Source of the DNA: Clostridia bacterium
GTDB taxonomy: Bacteria > Bacillota > Clostridia > Christensenellales > Borkfalkiaceae
Reading direction: 5' to 3'
NCBI GenBank assembly: GCA_017467345.1
Contig: JAFTSI010000003.1
Location: 1-42,366, forward strand
Length of the DNA stretch: 42,366 nt
Each line of letters opens with the position of its first letter. The first letter of the stretch is position 1. A model generated the notes under the pieces. It made no database searches. It saw only the letters and a program-made list of their open reading frames with translations, and was not told the origin of the DNA. The translations under genes and the position numbers were made by a program. Of the stretch, positions 24,273-37,170 are shown piece by piece.

Positions 24273-24848
24273 TTATTGTTCGTTCAATTTTGAACGCTCT
24301 ATTTTTATAATTTTTATAATTTCATCAGCGCAAACATCTAAATTATCGTTCACAACCGAATAATCGTAAAGTTCTTTTTTACCAAGTTCGTATTCAATTC
24401 TTTCCATACGAAGGTTAATTTTCTCTTCAGTTTCGGTGCCTCTACCTATCAATCTTTTGCGAATTTCTTCAATTGATGGGGGTAAAATCATAATCAAAAG
24501 CGCCTTTTCAAAGTTCTTTTTAACTTCAAGCCCACCGTTAACATCAATTTCAAGCAAAACATTTTTACTTTTAAGTGTTTCTAAAACAAAATCTTTGGGA
24601 GTTCCATAGTAGTTTTCAAAATGTTCGCTATACTCTAAAAAGCCACCATTTTCAATTTTTTTCTTAAACTCTTCTTTAGAAATGAAAAAGTATTCTCTAC
24701 CATTAACTTCGCCCACCCTTGGATTGCGCGTAGCGCAAGAAATGCTTAAAGCAATATCTTTTTCTTTTTCAACTATAAGTTTTGCCAAAGTGCCTTTACC
24801 AACACCAGACGGACCAGACAAAACCACTAAAACATTTTGATTATTCAA
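24273..24848 (-). CDS. gmk: Guanylate kinase
   Basis: It phosphorylates GMP to GDP with ATP. The P-loop is LSGPSGVGKGTLAKL. GMP-binding residues occur in SCATRNPRVGEVNGREYFF and YYGTPKDFV, and the lid arginine segment is RLIGRGTETEE. Length 191 is standard. Its start overlaps the end of yicC by 8 bases. Confidence 0.96.
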   Translation of the reverse strand: MNNQNVLVVLSGPSGVGKGTLAKLIVEKEKDIALSISCATRNPRVGEVNGREYFFISKEEFKKKIENGGFLEYSEHFENYYGTPKDFVLETLKSKNVLLEIDVNGGLEVKKNFEKALLIMILPPSIEEIRKRLIGRGTETEEKINLRMERIEYELGKKELYDYSVVNDNLDVCADEIIKIIKIERSKLNEQ

Positions 24849-25710
24849 GGTTTTGCACCTGTTCCCTTACTTTTTCTATTTCGTTCTTTAATGCTAAAGC
24901 ATAAGAAGTTACTTCAACATCATTTGATTTTGAACAAATGGTGTTAGATTCACGGTTAAACTCTTGCATTAAAAAGTCAAGTTTTTTACCACAACCTTTT
25001 TGAGGCAAAATGCTTTTGAATTGCTCAATATGTGATGAAAGCCTTGTAAGTTCTTCATCAATATTAACTTTATCGGTGTAAAAAGCAACTTCGTTAAGAA
25101 GCCTTGTTTCATCATATTGAACGCCTGAAAGTGCTTCTTCAATACGATTTTTAAGTTTTTCTTTATATTCTAAAGCAACTTTTGGAGCGCGCTCTTTAAT
25201 TTTTTCTCTTAAAGATGAAATATTATCAATTCTTGCAAGCATATCGGCGCAAAGTTTTTCGCCTTCTACCTTTCTCATCAAGTTAAGGTTTTCACAAGCC
25301 TTTTTAACAAGTTCAAGTAAAACTTCTTCAAACTCTTTAACATCTGCAACAGTATTTTCCGTTAAAACTTCGGGCATACGAAGTAAAACACTTGCCGTTA
25401 AATCGTTTTCAACATTTAAGTTTTCGTTAAGAGATTTTGCTGCGGTTAAATATGCTTTTGCCTTTTCTAAATTAAGTTCAACACTACCTTCTTTTTCGCG
25501 TTTATCGGCAAAATTAACAAAAAGGTCAATTCTTCCACGCAAAACATATTCTGCAACTACCTTTCTAATAGCATTTTCAAACTCTAAAAAAGCGCGTGGC
25601 ATTTTAGCATTTAAGTCAAAATTACGGTTATTAACCGTTTTAATTTCAACAACAAGTTGAACGCCATTTTCGTTATATTCTGCTTTGCCGTAACCGGTCA
25701 TACTGAGCAT
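24841..25710 (-). CDS. yicC: YicC/YloC family endoribonuclease
   Basis: This family has been shown to have endoribonuclease activity on small RNAs and mRNA. The protein begins MLSMTGYGKAEYNENG, the family hallmark, and ends in the DUF1732 part with LLNEVAFYTDKVNIDEELTR, FLMQEFNRESNTICSKS and a coiled C-terminus. Length 289 is normal. It leads the gmk-rpoZ-priA... run; the remA gene often found between yloC and gmk is absent. GGGGC is the only purine-rich stretch before the ATG, so the ribosome binding site is weak. Confidence 0.93.
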   Translation of the reverse strand: MLSMTGYGKAEYNENGVQLVVEIKTVNNRNFDLNAKMPRAFLEFENAIRKVVAEYVLRGRIDLFVNFADKREKEGSVELNLEKAKAYLTAAKSLNENLNVENDLTASVLLRMPEVLTENTVADVKEFEEVLLELVKKACENLNLMRKVEGEKLCADMLARIDNISSLREKIKERAPKVALEYKEKLKNRIEEALSGVQYDETRLLNEVAFYTDKVNIDEELTRLSSHIEQFKSILPQKGCGKKLDFLMQEFNRESNTICSKSNDVEVTSYALALKNEIEKVREQVQNLE

Positions 25711-25741
25711 AAATAAAGCCCCTTTCTCTAAGTTTAGTAAA

Positions 25742-29956
<4,215 letters not shown>

Positions 29957-29982
29957 AAAACACCAAAATTATAGTTGTAATT

Positions 29983-30011
29983 ATTATAACATATTGCCAT
30001 ACTATTTTCAA
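29983..30011 (-). promoter_or_regulatory. Consensus promoter of pcrA-ligA
   Basis: On the minus strand TTGAAA (30006-30011) and a perfect TATAAT (29983-29988) are 17 bases apart, 26 bases before the pcrA ATG. A second TATAAT lies between them and the gene. Confidence 0.75.
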
Positions 30012-30051
30012 GTGTAATTGAGTTTCGCTTTATATTTTTTTGCTTATTCAA

Positions 30052-30080
30052 TTGCATTATATATCACATAGTGATATAAT
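30052..30080 (+). promoter_or_regulatory. Promoter of the SDR/pyridoxamine kinase operon
   Basis: TTGCAT (30052-30057) and a perfect TATAAT (30075-30080) are 17 bases apart. The leader is short, with GAAAGGAT seven bases before the ATG. Confidence 0.65.
30060..30078. promoter_or_regulatory. Palindromic operator overlapping the -10 box
   Basis: TATATCAC and GTGATATA are perfect 8-bp arms around ATA. The palindrome fills the spacer and covers four bases of the -10 box, the classic position for a repressor. The regulator is not encoded next to it, and I cannot assign it to a family. Confidence 0.65.
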
Positions 30081-30100
30081 TTTTTTGAAAGGATAATTTT

Positions 30101-30940
30101 ATGAGCAAAAAGAATTATTTATATCAAAAAACTGTTGTTATAACTGGCGCAAGTGGTGGAATAGGTTTTACTCTTGCAAAAATGCTTATTGAAAAATATG
30201 ATTGTAAAATTATAGGCATAGCAAGAAACGAACAAAAACTTCTTAAAAACCTTGAAACTTTGGGCGATAAAAAAGTTAATTTTACCTATAAACTTTTTGA
30301 TGTTTCGGTTAAGGAAAACTGGACTAACTTTTATAATTATTTAGTTAGCGAAAATATACAAATTGATGTTTTAATTAACAACGCAGGTTTTATGTTGCCA
30401 TTTAAGAAGTTTGGCGATTACACTCAAGAAGAAATTACCGAAATTGTTAATACCGACTTTTTGTCGGTTGTAAATGCCGTTCATTACCTATTGCCTTTAA
30501 TTAAAAAGTCAAAAACGCCTGCAATAGTTAATGTTGCAAGCGCCGCGGGAATGTGCGCCGTAGTTGGCGAAAGTATGTATTGCGCAACAAAGTTTGCAGT
30601 TAGGGGTTTTACCGAAACACTTTGCCAAGATTATAGAAAGCAAATATATGTTGGTGGCATATACCCTGGATTTATTAAAACAAACATTTTACACAAAATG
30701 AGTGTAAGCGATAAAAACAATAAACTAATTCAAAAACTTATGATGCCTGTTGATAAAGCCTGCAAGAAAATGGTTAAAGGCATTGCGAAAAAGAAAAAGC
30801 GAATTGTTATGGGTTTTGATGGAAGAAGTATGACACTTTTTGGTAGACTATTCCCTAAACTTACACCAACAATTATCACTAAGGTGCTTAAAGCATCTAA
30901 ATTAGAACTTTTTGATGAAGTTTTTAGCCAAGGAGAATAA
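30101..30940 (+). CDS. Short-chain dehydrogenase/reductase
   Basis: A 279-residue NAD(P)-dependent oxidoreductase of the classical SDR family. The cofactor motif is VVITGASGGIGFTLAK (TGxxxGxG), NNAG is in VLINNAGFM, and the catalytic Ser and YxxxK are in NVASAAGMCAV and MYCATKFAVRGFTE. A basic helix-rich C-terminus (AKKKKRIVMGFDGRSM) is typical of the group acting on lipid or acyl substrates, but the substrate is unknown. It is the first gene of a two-gene operon with a pyridoxamine kinase under a palindrome-controlled promoter. GGAG in its last codons serves the next gene. Confidence 0.9.
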   Translation: MSKKNYLYQKTVVITGASGGIGFTLAKMLIEKYDCKIIGIARNEQKLLKNLETLGDKKVNFTYKLFDVSVKENWTNFYNYLVSENIQIDVLINNAGFMLPFKKFGDYTQEEITEIVNTDFLSVVNAVHYLLPLIKKSKTPAIVNVASAAGMCAVVGESMYCATKFAVRGFTETLCQDYRKQIYVGGIYPGFIKTNILHKMSVSDKNNKLIQKLMMPVDKACKKMVKGIAKKKKRIVMGFDGRSMTLFGRLFPKLTPTIITKVLKASKLELFDEVFSQGE

Positions 30941-30941
30941 T

Positions 30942-31772
30942 ATGAAAAGAGCGTTAACAATTCAAGATATATCTTGCGTAGGCAAATGCTCACTTACAGT
31001 TGCCTTGCCTATCATTTCGGCATTTGGCGTTGAAACATCAGTTATTCCTACTGCCGTTTTATCAACGCACACAGCATTTAAAAACTTTACTTTTTGCGAT
31101 TTAACTGACGAAATTGAAAAAATTAGCAATGCTTGGCAAAAAGAAAATATTTCATTTGATGCTATTTATACTGGATATTTAGGCTCATCAAAACAAATTA
31201 GCATTATAAGTGAACTTTTTAAAACTTTCAAAACCAAAGATAATTTTATTTTAGTTGACCCTGTTATGGGCGACAATGGAAAACTTTATTCTGGTTTTGA
31301 CCAAACTTTTGCCGACGAAATGGCTTTGCTTTGCAAAAATGCTGATGTTATTGTGCCTAACCTTACCGAAGCATCATTTATGCTACACACCCCATATATC
31401 GCAAGTGGATATGATGAAGAATATATTAAAGATTTATTAAAAAAACTTTGCGCACTTGGTGTAAAAACTGCCGTTCTTACAGGGGTATCGCCAAAAGGGA
31501 AAGAAAATCTTTTAGGTGTTTACGCATTTAATAGTGAAACTGGCGAATATTTTTCATATTACCGTGAAAAATTACCTGAAAGTTTCCATGGCACAGGTGA
31601 TGTTTTTGCAAGTTCGCTCTGCGGAGCATTAACCACTTCAAACGATTTATATGGCGCATTAAAAACTGCCGTTGATTTTACTGTTTTATCAATTCAAAAA
31701 ACAGTTGAAAACAAAAACCATAACTGGTATGGTGTTGACTTTGAATCGGCTCTTCCCTATTTATTAAAATAA
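30942..31772 (+). CDS. Pyridoxamine/pyridoxal kinase
   Basis: It phosphorylates vitamin B6 vitamers to make PLP or PMP. The sequence begins MKRALTIQDISCVGKCSL, as in the PdxY/PdxK-like ribokinase superfamily, with VDPVMGDNGKLY in the middle and the anion hole and catalytic Asp in HGTGDVFASSLCGAL. I place the start at 30942, one base after the SDR stop, with GGAG in the SDR end; an in-frame ATG at 30912 inside the SDR has no site of its own. The 276 residues are standard. Pairing with an SDR is unexplained. Confidence 0.9.
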   Translation: MKRALTIQDISCVGKCSLTVALPIISAFGVETSVIPTAVLSTHTAFKNFTFCDLTDEIEKISNAWQKENISFDAIYTGYLGSSKQISIISELFKTFKTKDNFILVDPVMGDNGKLYSGFDQTFADEMALLCKNADVIVPNLTEASFMLHTPYIASGYDEEYIKDLLKKLCALGVKTAVLTGVSPKGKENLLGVYAFNSETGEYFSYYREKLPESFHGTGDVFASSLCGALTTSNDLYGALKTAVDFTVLSIQKTVENKNHNWYGVDFESALPYLLK

Positions 31773-31787
31773 ATTATATAAAAAATC

Positions 31788-31816
31788 AAAACGCTTTACA
31801 ATTAAAGCGTTTTTTT
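31788..31816 (+). terminator. Terminator after the pyridoxamine kinase
   Basis: AAAACGCTTT pairs with AAAGCGTTTT around ACAATT and runs into a total of seven T. It lies 15 bases after the stop codon. Confidence 0.85.
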
Positions 31817-31851
31817 GTTTATTGTTTTAAGAAAAAGGAACCGGTTTTTGA

Positions 31852-31880
31852 TTGACAGTTTTTGTTATTATGAATATAAT
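31852..31880 (+). promoter_or_regulatory. Perfect consensus promoter of the TetR-ABC operon
   Basis: TTGACA (31852-31857) and TATAAT (31875-31880) are separated by 17 bases. Such a strong promoter before a TetR gene implies that it is normally repressed. Confidence 0.85.
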
Positions 31881-31888
31881 AAAGTAAA

Positions 31889-31904
31889 TTGACTTTTTTG
31901 TCAA
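31889..31904. promoter_or_regulatory. Candidate operator for the TetR regulator
   Basis: TTGAC and GTCAA form 5-bp arms around TTTTTT, just downstream of the expected transcription start. A related stretch, ATTGACAGTTTTTGT, overlaps the -35 box, so two repressor sites are possible. Confidence 0.5.
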
Positions 31905-31918
31905 CATTAGGAGATTAT

Positions 31919-32539
31919 ATGACAAAATCTATTGAAAAAAACAACGATATGAAAAAAATTAGAAAACAAAACATTATTAATGCTTCGCTAAAAGTTTTTT
32001 GCGAAAAAGGCTATGAAAGCACAACAGTTGACGATATTGTTAAAAAAGTTGGTTGCAGTCACGGGCTTTTTTATCATTATTTCAAAAACAAAAAAGACCT
32101 TTTTGATGAAGTGTTAAAACACAATCAAGAAAACACAAATATTATAATCAAAGAAAAAATGGACGGCGTTTCTTCTTATATTGAAAAACTTCGCATAGTT
32201 ATTGATAGTTTATACTACGATATTAAAAATGATGAAAATTATGGGTATTATTTTTACCTATTTATTTCTCAAAGTTTTTCGCTTAAAGAACAAGGTCTTA
32301 CCCCACCTATGACAAAGAGTGGATTTTCGCCTTATGAAGCATTTGAAAAGTTTTTTGAAAATGGTCAAAAATGTGGTGAGTTTTCAACAAAATATACCGC
32401 TAAAGAGTTAACAAGATTATTTTTAGCAATAATTAAGGGGTCTACCTTAACATACATACTTGCACCAAAACAAATTCAAGGTAAAATACAGTTTCCTAAC
32501 ACTAATCTTATTATAGACATCTTTGCTAAAGGAGAATAA
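31919..32539 (+). CDS. TetR family transcriptional regulator
   Basis: The 206-residue protein has a TetR helix-turn-helix at residues 14-60: RKQNIINASLKVFCEKGYES, TTVDDIVKKVGCSHGLFYHY and FKNKKDLFDEVL. The C-terminal ligand domain is not assignable. I place the start at 31919, where AGGAG lies five bases upstream; an earlier in-frame ATG at 31889 lies in the candidate operator. It directly precedes the two exporter genes, whose ribosome binding site is in its last codons, so it very likely represses its own operon until a drug or metabolite binds. Confidence 0.9.
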   Translation: MTKSIEKNNDMKKIRKQNIINASLKVFCEKGYESTTVDDIVKKVGCSHGLFYHYFKNKKDLFDEVLKHNQENTNIIIKEKMDGVSSYIEKLRIVIDSLYYDIKNDENYGYYFYLFISQSFSLKEQGLTPPMTKSGFSPYEAFEKFFENGQKCGEFSTKYTAKELTRLFLAIIKGSTLTYILAPKQIQGKIQFPNTNLIIDIFAKGE

Positions 32540-32540
32540 A

Positions 32541-34337
32541 ATGACAAAAAACAATGAAGGCATAGGCACATTTAGTGCCTTTAAAACAGTTTTAAAATCT
32601 GTTAGAGAATACAAGAAACCCTCTTTTCTTGCACCACTATTTGTTATGATTGAGGTTATTTTTGAGTGTCTTATTCCACTTGTTATGACCTTACTTTTAG
32701 ATAGAATTGAGCATGTTGGTCAAGAAGATTTACTTAGAGAGATTATTAAGTATGGTTTAATTCTTTTATTACTTGCCCTTTGCTCACTTGCTTGTGGCGT
32801 GTTTGCAGGTAGGTTTACGGCGGTTGCGTCAAGTGGTTTCGCAAAGAACCTAAGAAAGGATTTGTATTATAGAATTCAAGACTTTTCTTTTGCAAATATT
32901 GATAAGTTTTCCACATCAAGCATGGTTACAAGGCTTACAACTGATGTAACTAATGTTGAAATGGCATATATGATGATTATTAGAACGGCAATCCGTTCGC
33001 CATTTATGTTCATATTCTCACTAACAATGTCTTTCTTACTTAACGCAAGAATGGCGCTAATTTTTATATGCATTATTCCCATTTTGGTAACTGGTTTAAC
33101 CATTATTATGGTTAAAGCAATCCCCTTTTTCCACCGTATTTTCCATAAATACGACGCGCTTAACGAATCTGTTGAAGAAAATGTTAGGGGTATGCGCGTT
33201 GTAAAATCGTATGTAAGAGAAGAACACGAAAAAGATAAATTTGACAAAGCATCAAAAGATGTTATGAAGAGTTTTACTAAAGCAGAAAAATTAGTTGCTC
33301 TTAACACCCCTATTATGAACTTTTGCGTTTATGCAGGTTTAATTTGCCTTTATGTTGTTGGCTCAATTTTAATAGTTAATACCAACCAACAGGCTTTAGA
33401 ACTTACACAATTACAAAGTTTTATGACATATTCATTTCAAATATTGATGAGCCTTATGATGCTTTCAATGGTTATGGTTATGATTGTTATGAGTGTTGCA
33501 TCTGCTAAGCGTATTGCCGAAGTTCTTAATGAACAAAGCACCCTTACTTCAAAAGAAAATGCTATCACTAATATTAAAGATGGTAGCGTTAAGTTTATAG
33601 ATGTTTCATTTAAATATTCTGCAAAAGCCGAAAGGAGTGCGCTTGAAGATATCAATTTAGAAATCAAGTCAGGCGAAACTGTTGGTATTATAGGTTCAAC
33701 AGGTAGCGGTAAGTCAAGCCTTGTTCAACTTATTCCACGCCTTTACGATGCAACCGAAGGCGAAATATTAGTTTCTAATATAAATGTTAAAGAATACGAT
33801 TTACAAGCCTTAAGAGATAGCGTTGCTATGGTTTTACAAAAAAATGTATTGTTTTCTGGAACTATTAAAGAAAACTTGCGTTGGGGCAACAAAAATGCTA
33901 CCGACGAAGAAATGATTGATGCTTGCAAACAAGCAGGCGCGCACGATTTTATTTCTTCTTTCCCAGATAAATACGATACCTTTATTGAACAAGGTGGCGT
34001 AAATGTTTCTGGTGGTCAAAAACAAAGGCTTTGTATTGCAAGAGCATTGCTTAAAAAGCCTAAAATACTCATTTTAGATGACTCTACAAGCGCAGTTGAC
34101 ACCAAAACCGATAGTTTAATTAGGGCGGCACTTAAAAAGTATATCCCCTCCACTACTAAAATTATTATCGCTCAAAGAATAGCGTCAATTGAAGAGGCCG
34201 ATAAAATTGTTATTATGGATTGTGGGCGCATTCAAGCAATAGGCACGCACGAACAACTTCTTGAAAACAACGATATATATAAAGATTTATATTATTCGCA
34301 AAACAAGTTGAAGAAAGACCAAAAGGAGGCGAAATAA
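32541..34337 (+). CDS. Multidrug ABC exporter half, degenerate-site subunit
   Basis: A 598-residue fusion of a six-helix type IV exporter membrane domain (about 30-320) and an ATPase domain. Walker A is IGSTGSGKSSLVQL (385-393), the signature is VSGGQKQRLCIARAL, and Walker B ends ILILDDSTSAVD with Asp in place of the catalytic Glu (514). The H-loop histidine is replaced by Gln in IIIAQRIASIEE. This is the pattern of the non-hydrolysing partner (TM287/BmrC/LmrC type). The start at 32541 has AAGGAG in the tetR end. Its partner follows after one base. Confidence 0.92.
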   Translation: MTKNNEGIGTFSAFKTVLKSVREYKKPSFLAPLFVMIEVIFECLIPLVMTLLLDRIEHVGQEDLLREIIKYGLILLLLALCSLACGVFAGRFTAVASSGFAKNLRKDLYYRIQDFSFANIDKFSTSSMVTRLTTDVTNVEMAYMMIIRTAIRSPFMFIFSLTMSFLLNARMALIFICIIPILVTGLTIIMVKAIPFFHRIFHKYDALNESVEENVRGMRVVKSYVREEHEKDKFDKASKDVMKSFTKAEKLVALNTPIMNFCVYAGLICLYVVGSILIVNTNQQALELTQLQSFMTYSFQILMSLMMLSMVMVMIVMSVASAKRIAEVLNEQSTLTSKENAITNIKDGSVKFIDVSFKYSAKAERSALEDINLEIKSGETVGIIGSTGSGKSSLVQLIPRLYDATEGEILVSNINVKEYDLQALRDSVAMVLQKNVLFSGTIKENLRWGNKNATDEEMIDACKQAGAHDFISSFPDKYDTFIEQGGVNVSGGQKQRLCIARALLKKPKILILDDSTSAVDTKTDSLIRAALKKYIPSTTKIIIAQRIASIEEADKIVIMDCGRIQAIGTHEQLLENNDIYKDLYYSQNKLKKDQKEAK

Positions 34338-34338
34338 T

Positions 34339-36252
34339 ATGAAAGGTATGCCACGAAAAACTACAAGCCTTAAAAATAGTCGCAAACCAACTGCCGTAAA
34401 AGGCACTTTAGGAAAATTATTAAAAAGCCTATTCGTTAATAACAAACTACTTATGATTACCGTTTTTACCTGTGTTACTATAACAGGTATTGTAAGTGTG
34501 TTTTCATCATTGTTTTTAAGTAGACTTTTAGCAACTATTACCGAAGGATTAAGATTACAAAGCCTTGAAGCCGTTTGGGGTGATTTGCTTAAGATTTTTA
34601 TTACTATGGGCGTTGTTTATATGACGGCGGTTGTATCATCATTTTTACAAACCCGTTTTATAGCAATACTTACTCAAAGGTTTTTACATCAAACAAGAAC
34701 TTCATTGTTTAACAAAATGCAATCATTACCCATTAAGTTCTTTGACACTCATAAAACTGGCGACATTATGAGCAACTACACCAACGATACTGATGCTTTA
34801 AGGCAATTAGTATCGCAAAGCCTACCCCACCTTTATCAAGCAATCATTAGTGTTATAACATTGCTTGTAATTATGTTTTCACATAGTATTTGGCTATCGC
34901 TTGTTATTTTCTTTGGCGTAGCAATAATGTTTTTGGTAACAAAACTTATAGGCGGAAACTCTGCTAAATATTTTGTTAAACAACAAATATCGCTTGGCGA
35001 AGAGGAAGGCTTTATTCAAGAAATGATGCAAGGTCAAAAGGTTGTTAAAGTTTTCTGCCACGAAGAACAAGCAAAAATTGATTTTGATGCAAAAAACGAA
35101 CAACTTGCAAGTGATGCAACTAAAGCGCACACCTTTGCCAATGTTTTAATGCCTATAATGAACAACCTTGGAAACATTTTATATGTTTTAGTTGCCTTTA
35201 TCGGTGGGCTTTTGGCAGTTATTAGTGTGCCTAACCTATCACTTTCTGGACTTAAAGATGTTACTATTACAGAGTTTTTAATTATAATTATTTCGTTTTT
35301 ACCTATTTGTAAGCAATTTACAAGTAATGTATCGCAATCATCACAACAAATTAACTCTATCGTTATGGGCTTAGCAGGTGCATCAAGAATTATGGCTCTT
35401 ATGAATGAAGCCCCCGAAGAAGATAATGGTTATGTTACCTTAGTTAATTGCAATATTGATGAAAATGGCGTAATTACGGAAACTACCGAAAGAACTGGAA
35501 AATGGGCTTGGAAACATCCACATAAAGCCGACGGGACTGTTACCTACACCCAACTTAAAGGTGATATTCAAATGTTTAATGTTGATTTTGGGTATGTTCC
35601 TGAAAAAATTGTTTTACATGATGTTTCGCTTTATGCAAAGCCCGGTCAAAAAATTGCCTTTGTTGGTTCTACTGGCGCAGGAAAAACGACCATAACCAAC
35701 CTTATTAACCGTTTTTACGACATTGCAGACGGCAAAATTAGATACGACGGTATAAACATTAATAAAATCAAAAAAGCCGATTTAAGGCGTTCGCTTGGCA
35801 TAGTATTACAAGACACCAACCTATTTACTGGAACAGTTATGGATAACATTAGGTATGGCAGGCTTGATGCAACTGATGAAGAGTGCATAAACGCAGCAAA
35901 ACTTGCTTACGCACACGATTTTATTACAAGGCTACCTGATGGCTATAACACTATGCTTACTGCTGATGGCGCAAACCTTTCACAAGGACAAAGGCAACTT
36001 TTATCTATCGCCCGTGCAGCCGTTAAAGATGCGCCTGTAATGATTTTAGATGAAGCAACATCATCAATTGATACAAGAACTGAATCGCTTGTTCAAAAAG
36101 GAACTGATAGGCTTATGGAAGGTAGAACAGTTTTTGTTATTGCACATAGGCTTTCAACCGTTCAAAATAGTGATGTTATTATGGTTTTAGAATACGGCAA
36201 TATTATTGAGCGCGGAACTCACGAAGAATTAGTTGCATTAAAAGGCAAATAG
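34339..36252 (+). CDS. Multidrug ABC exporter half, catalytic subunit
   Basis: A 637-residue partner with canonical catalytic residues: Walker A VGSTGAGKTTITNLI (442-450), signature LSQGQRQLLSIARAA, Walker B MILDEATSSIDTRTE with Glu 572, and H-loop VIAHRLSTVQNS. The LSQGQ signature is typical of TM288/BmrD/LmrD-type subunits. Residues 360-406, between the membrane and ATPase domains, form a linker insertion rich in charged and aromatic residues (TERTGKWAWKHPHKADG), which I have seen in clostridial relatives. AGGAGG in the end of the first subunit gene serves as ribosome binding site. The pair probably expels drugs or lipids. Confidence 0.92.
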   Translation: MKGMPRKTTSLKNSRKPTAVKGTLGKLLKSLFVNNKLLMITVFTCVTITGIVSVFSSLFLSRLLATITEGLRLQSLEAVWGDLLKIFITMGVVYMTAVVSSFLQTRFIAILTQRFLHQTRTSLFNKMQSLPIKFFDTHKTGDIMSNYTNDTDALRQLVSQSLPHLYQAIISVITLLVIMFSHSIWLSLVIFFGVAIMFLVTKLIGGNSAKYFVKQQISLGEEEGFIQEMMQGQKVVKVFCHEEQAKIDFDAKNEQLASDATKAHTFANVLMPIMNNLGNILYVLVAFIGGLLAVISVPNLSLSGLKDVTITEFLIIIISFLPICKQFTSNVSQSSQQINSIVMGLAGASRIMALMNEAPEEDNGYVTLVNCNIDENGVITETTERTGKWAWKHPHKADGTVTYTQLKGDIQMFNVDFGYVPEKIVLHDVSLYAKPGQKIAFVGSTGAGKTTITNLINRFYDIADGKIRYDGININKIKKADLRRSLGIVLQDTNLFTGTVMDNIRYGRLDATDEECINAAKLAYAHDFITRLPDGYNTMLTADGANLSQGQRQLLSIARAAVKDAPVMILDEATSSIDTRTESLVQKGTDRLMEGRTVFVIAHRLSTVQNSDVIMVLEYGNIIERGTHEELVALKGK

Positions 36253-36289
36253 TACCAACTTTATACTGGTGCGTTTGAGTTAGATTAAT

Positions 36290-37132
36290 ATGGAAAAATG
36301 TTCGCTATGCCCTAACGGTTGTGCTACAAATAGTTTTTGTGGAAGAACTGGTGGCATTAAAATTGCTAAATATTACCTTCACCCATACGAAGAGCCGTGC
36401 ATTTCGCATAAAAACGGCTCTGGAACAATTTTCTTTTGTGGGTGTTCGCTTAAATGTGTGTTTTGCCAAAACTATGAACTTTCACGAAACTTAAGGGGCA
36501 AAAATATAAGTGTTTTAGAGTTATCTAATATCTTTAAAGAACTTGAAGATATGGGTGCTGAAAACATTAATTTGGTTAACCCCACTCACTATTCAAAAGA
36601 AATTGTTGAAGCGCTTAAGTTATATAGACCTAATATTCCTATCGTTTACAACACTCACTCTTACGAAAATACCAAAGTGCTTAAAGAGATTAATGAGTAT
36701 ATTGATATTTACCTTGCCGATTTAAAATACTATTCCTCTACTATTTCTAAAAGATATAGTGGCAAAAGTAATTATTTTGATGTGGCAAGCAAGGCAATAT
36801 CATTTATGGCTAAAAAGCCCATAAAGTTTAACGAAAATGGAAAAATGCTATCAGGCACAATAGTAAGGCATTTAGTTTTACCACAAAACACTGCCGATAG
36901 CAAAAAAATTATTGATTTCTTTAACGATATTAAAGAAAATGCATACTTAAATATTATGAGTCAATACACCCCGTTTGGCGATATTGAAAAGTTTCCTGAA
37001 CTAAAACGAAAAATAACAAAACGCGAATATGAAAGTGTTTTAGATTATGCTATGAGCCTTGATATAAATAATTTATTTTATCAAAAGATAAAAAGCGCAG
37101 ATACTGAATATATTCCATCTTGGGATTTTTAA
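36290..37132 (+). CDS. Radical SAM protein, PflA-like
   Basis: A 280-residue radical SAM protein with the cluster motif CSLKCVFCQNY (Cys 52, 56, 59). The N-terminus has a cysteine cluster, CSLCPNGCATNSFCGR, probably a second metal site. LVNPTHYSKEIVEAL, VYNTHSYENTKVL and IYLADLKYYS fit the group annotated as putative pyruvate formate-lyase activating enzymes (AmmeMemoRadiSam-related), which is not true PflA. Its target is unknown, since no glycyl radical enzyme is in the window. The gene starts 37 bases after the exporter with only a weak GAG site and no clear promoter. Confidence 0.85.
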   Translation: MEKCSLCPNGCATNSFCGRTGGIKIAKYYLHPYEEPCISHKNGSGTIFFCGCSLKCVFCQNYELSRNLRGKNISVLELSNIFKELEDMGAENINLVNPTHYSKEIVEALKLYRPNIPIVYNTHSYENTKVLKEINEYIDIYLADLKYYSSTISKRYSGKSNYFDVASKAISFMAKKPIKFNENGKMLSGTIVRHLVLPQNTADSKKIIDFFNDIKENAYLNIMSQYTPFGDIEKFPELKRKITKREYESVLDYAMSLDINNLFYQKIKSADTEYIPSWDF

Positions 37133-37170
37133 AAAGAAAAAACCGTTGCACATGCAACGGTTTTTTCTTT
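37133..37170. terminator. Bidirectional terminator between convergent genes
   Basis: CCGTTGC (37143-37149) pairs with GCAACGG (37154-37160) around ACAT. Symmetric AAAGAAAAAA and TTTTTTCTTT flanks allow action on both strands, ending the radical SAM gene and potD. Confidence 0.92.
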
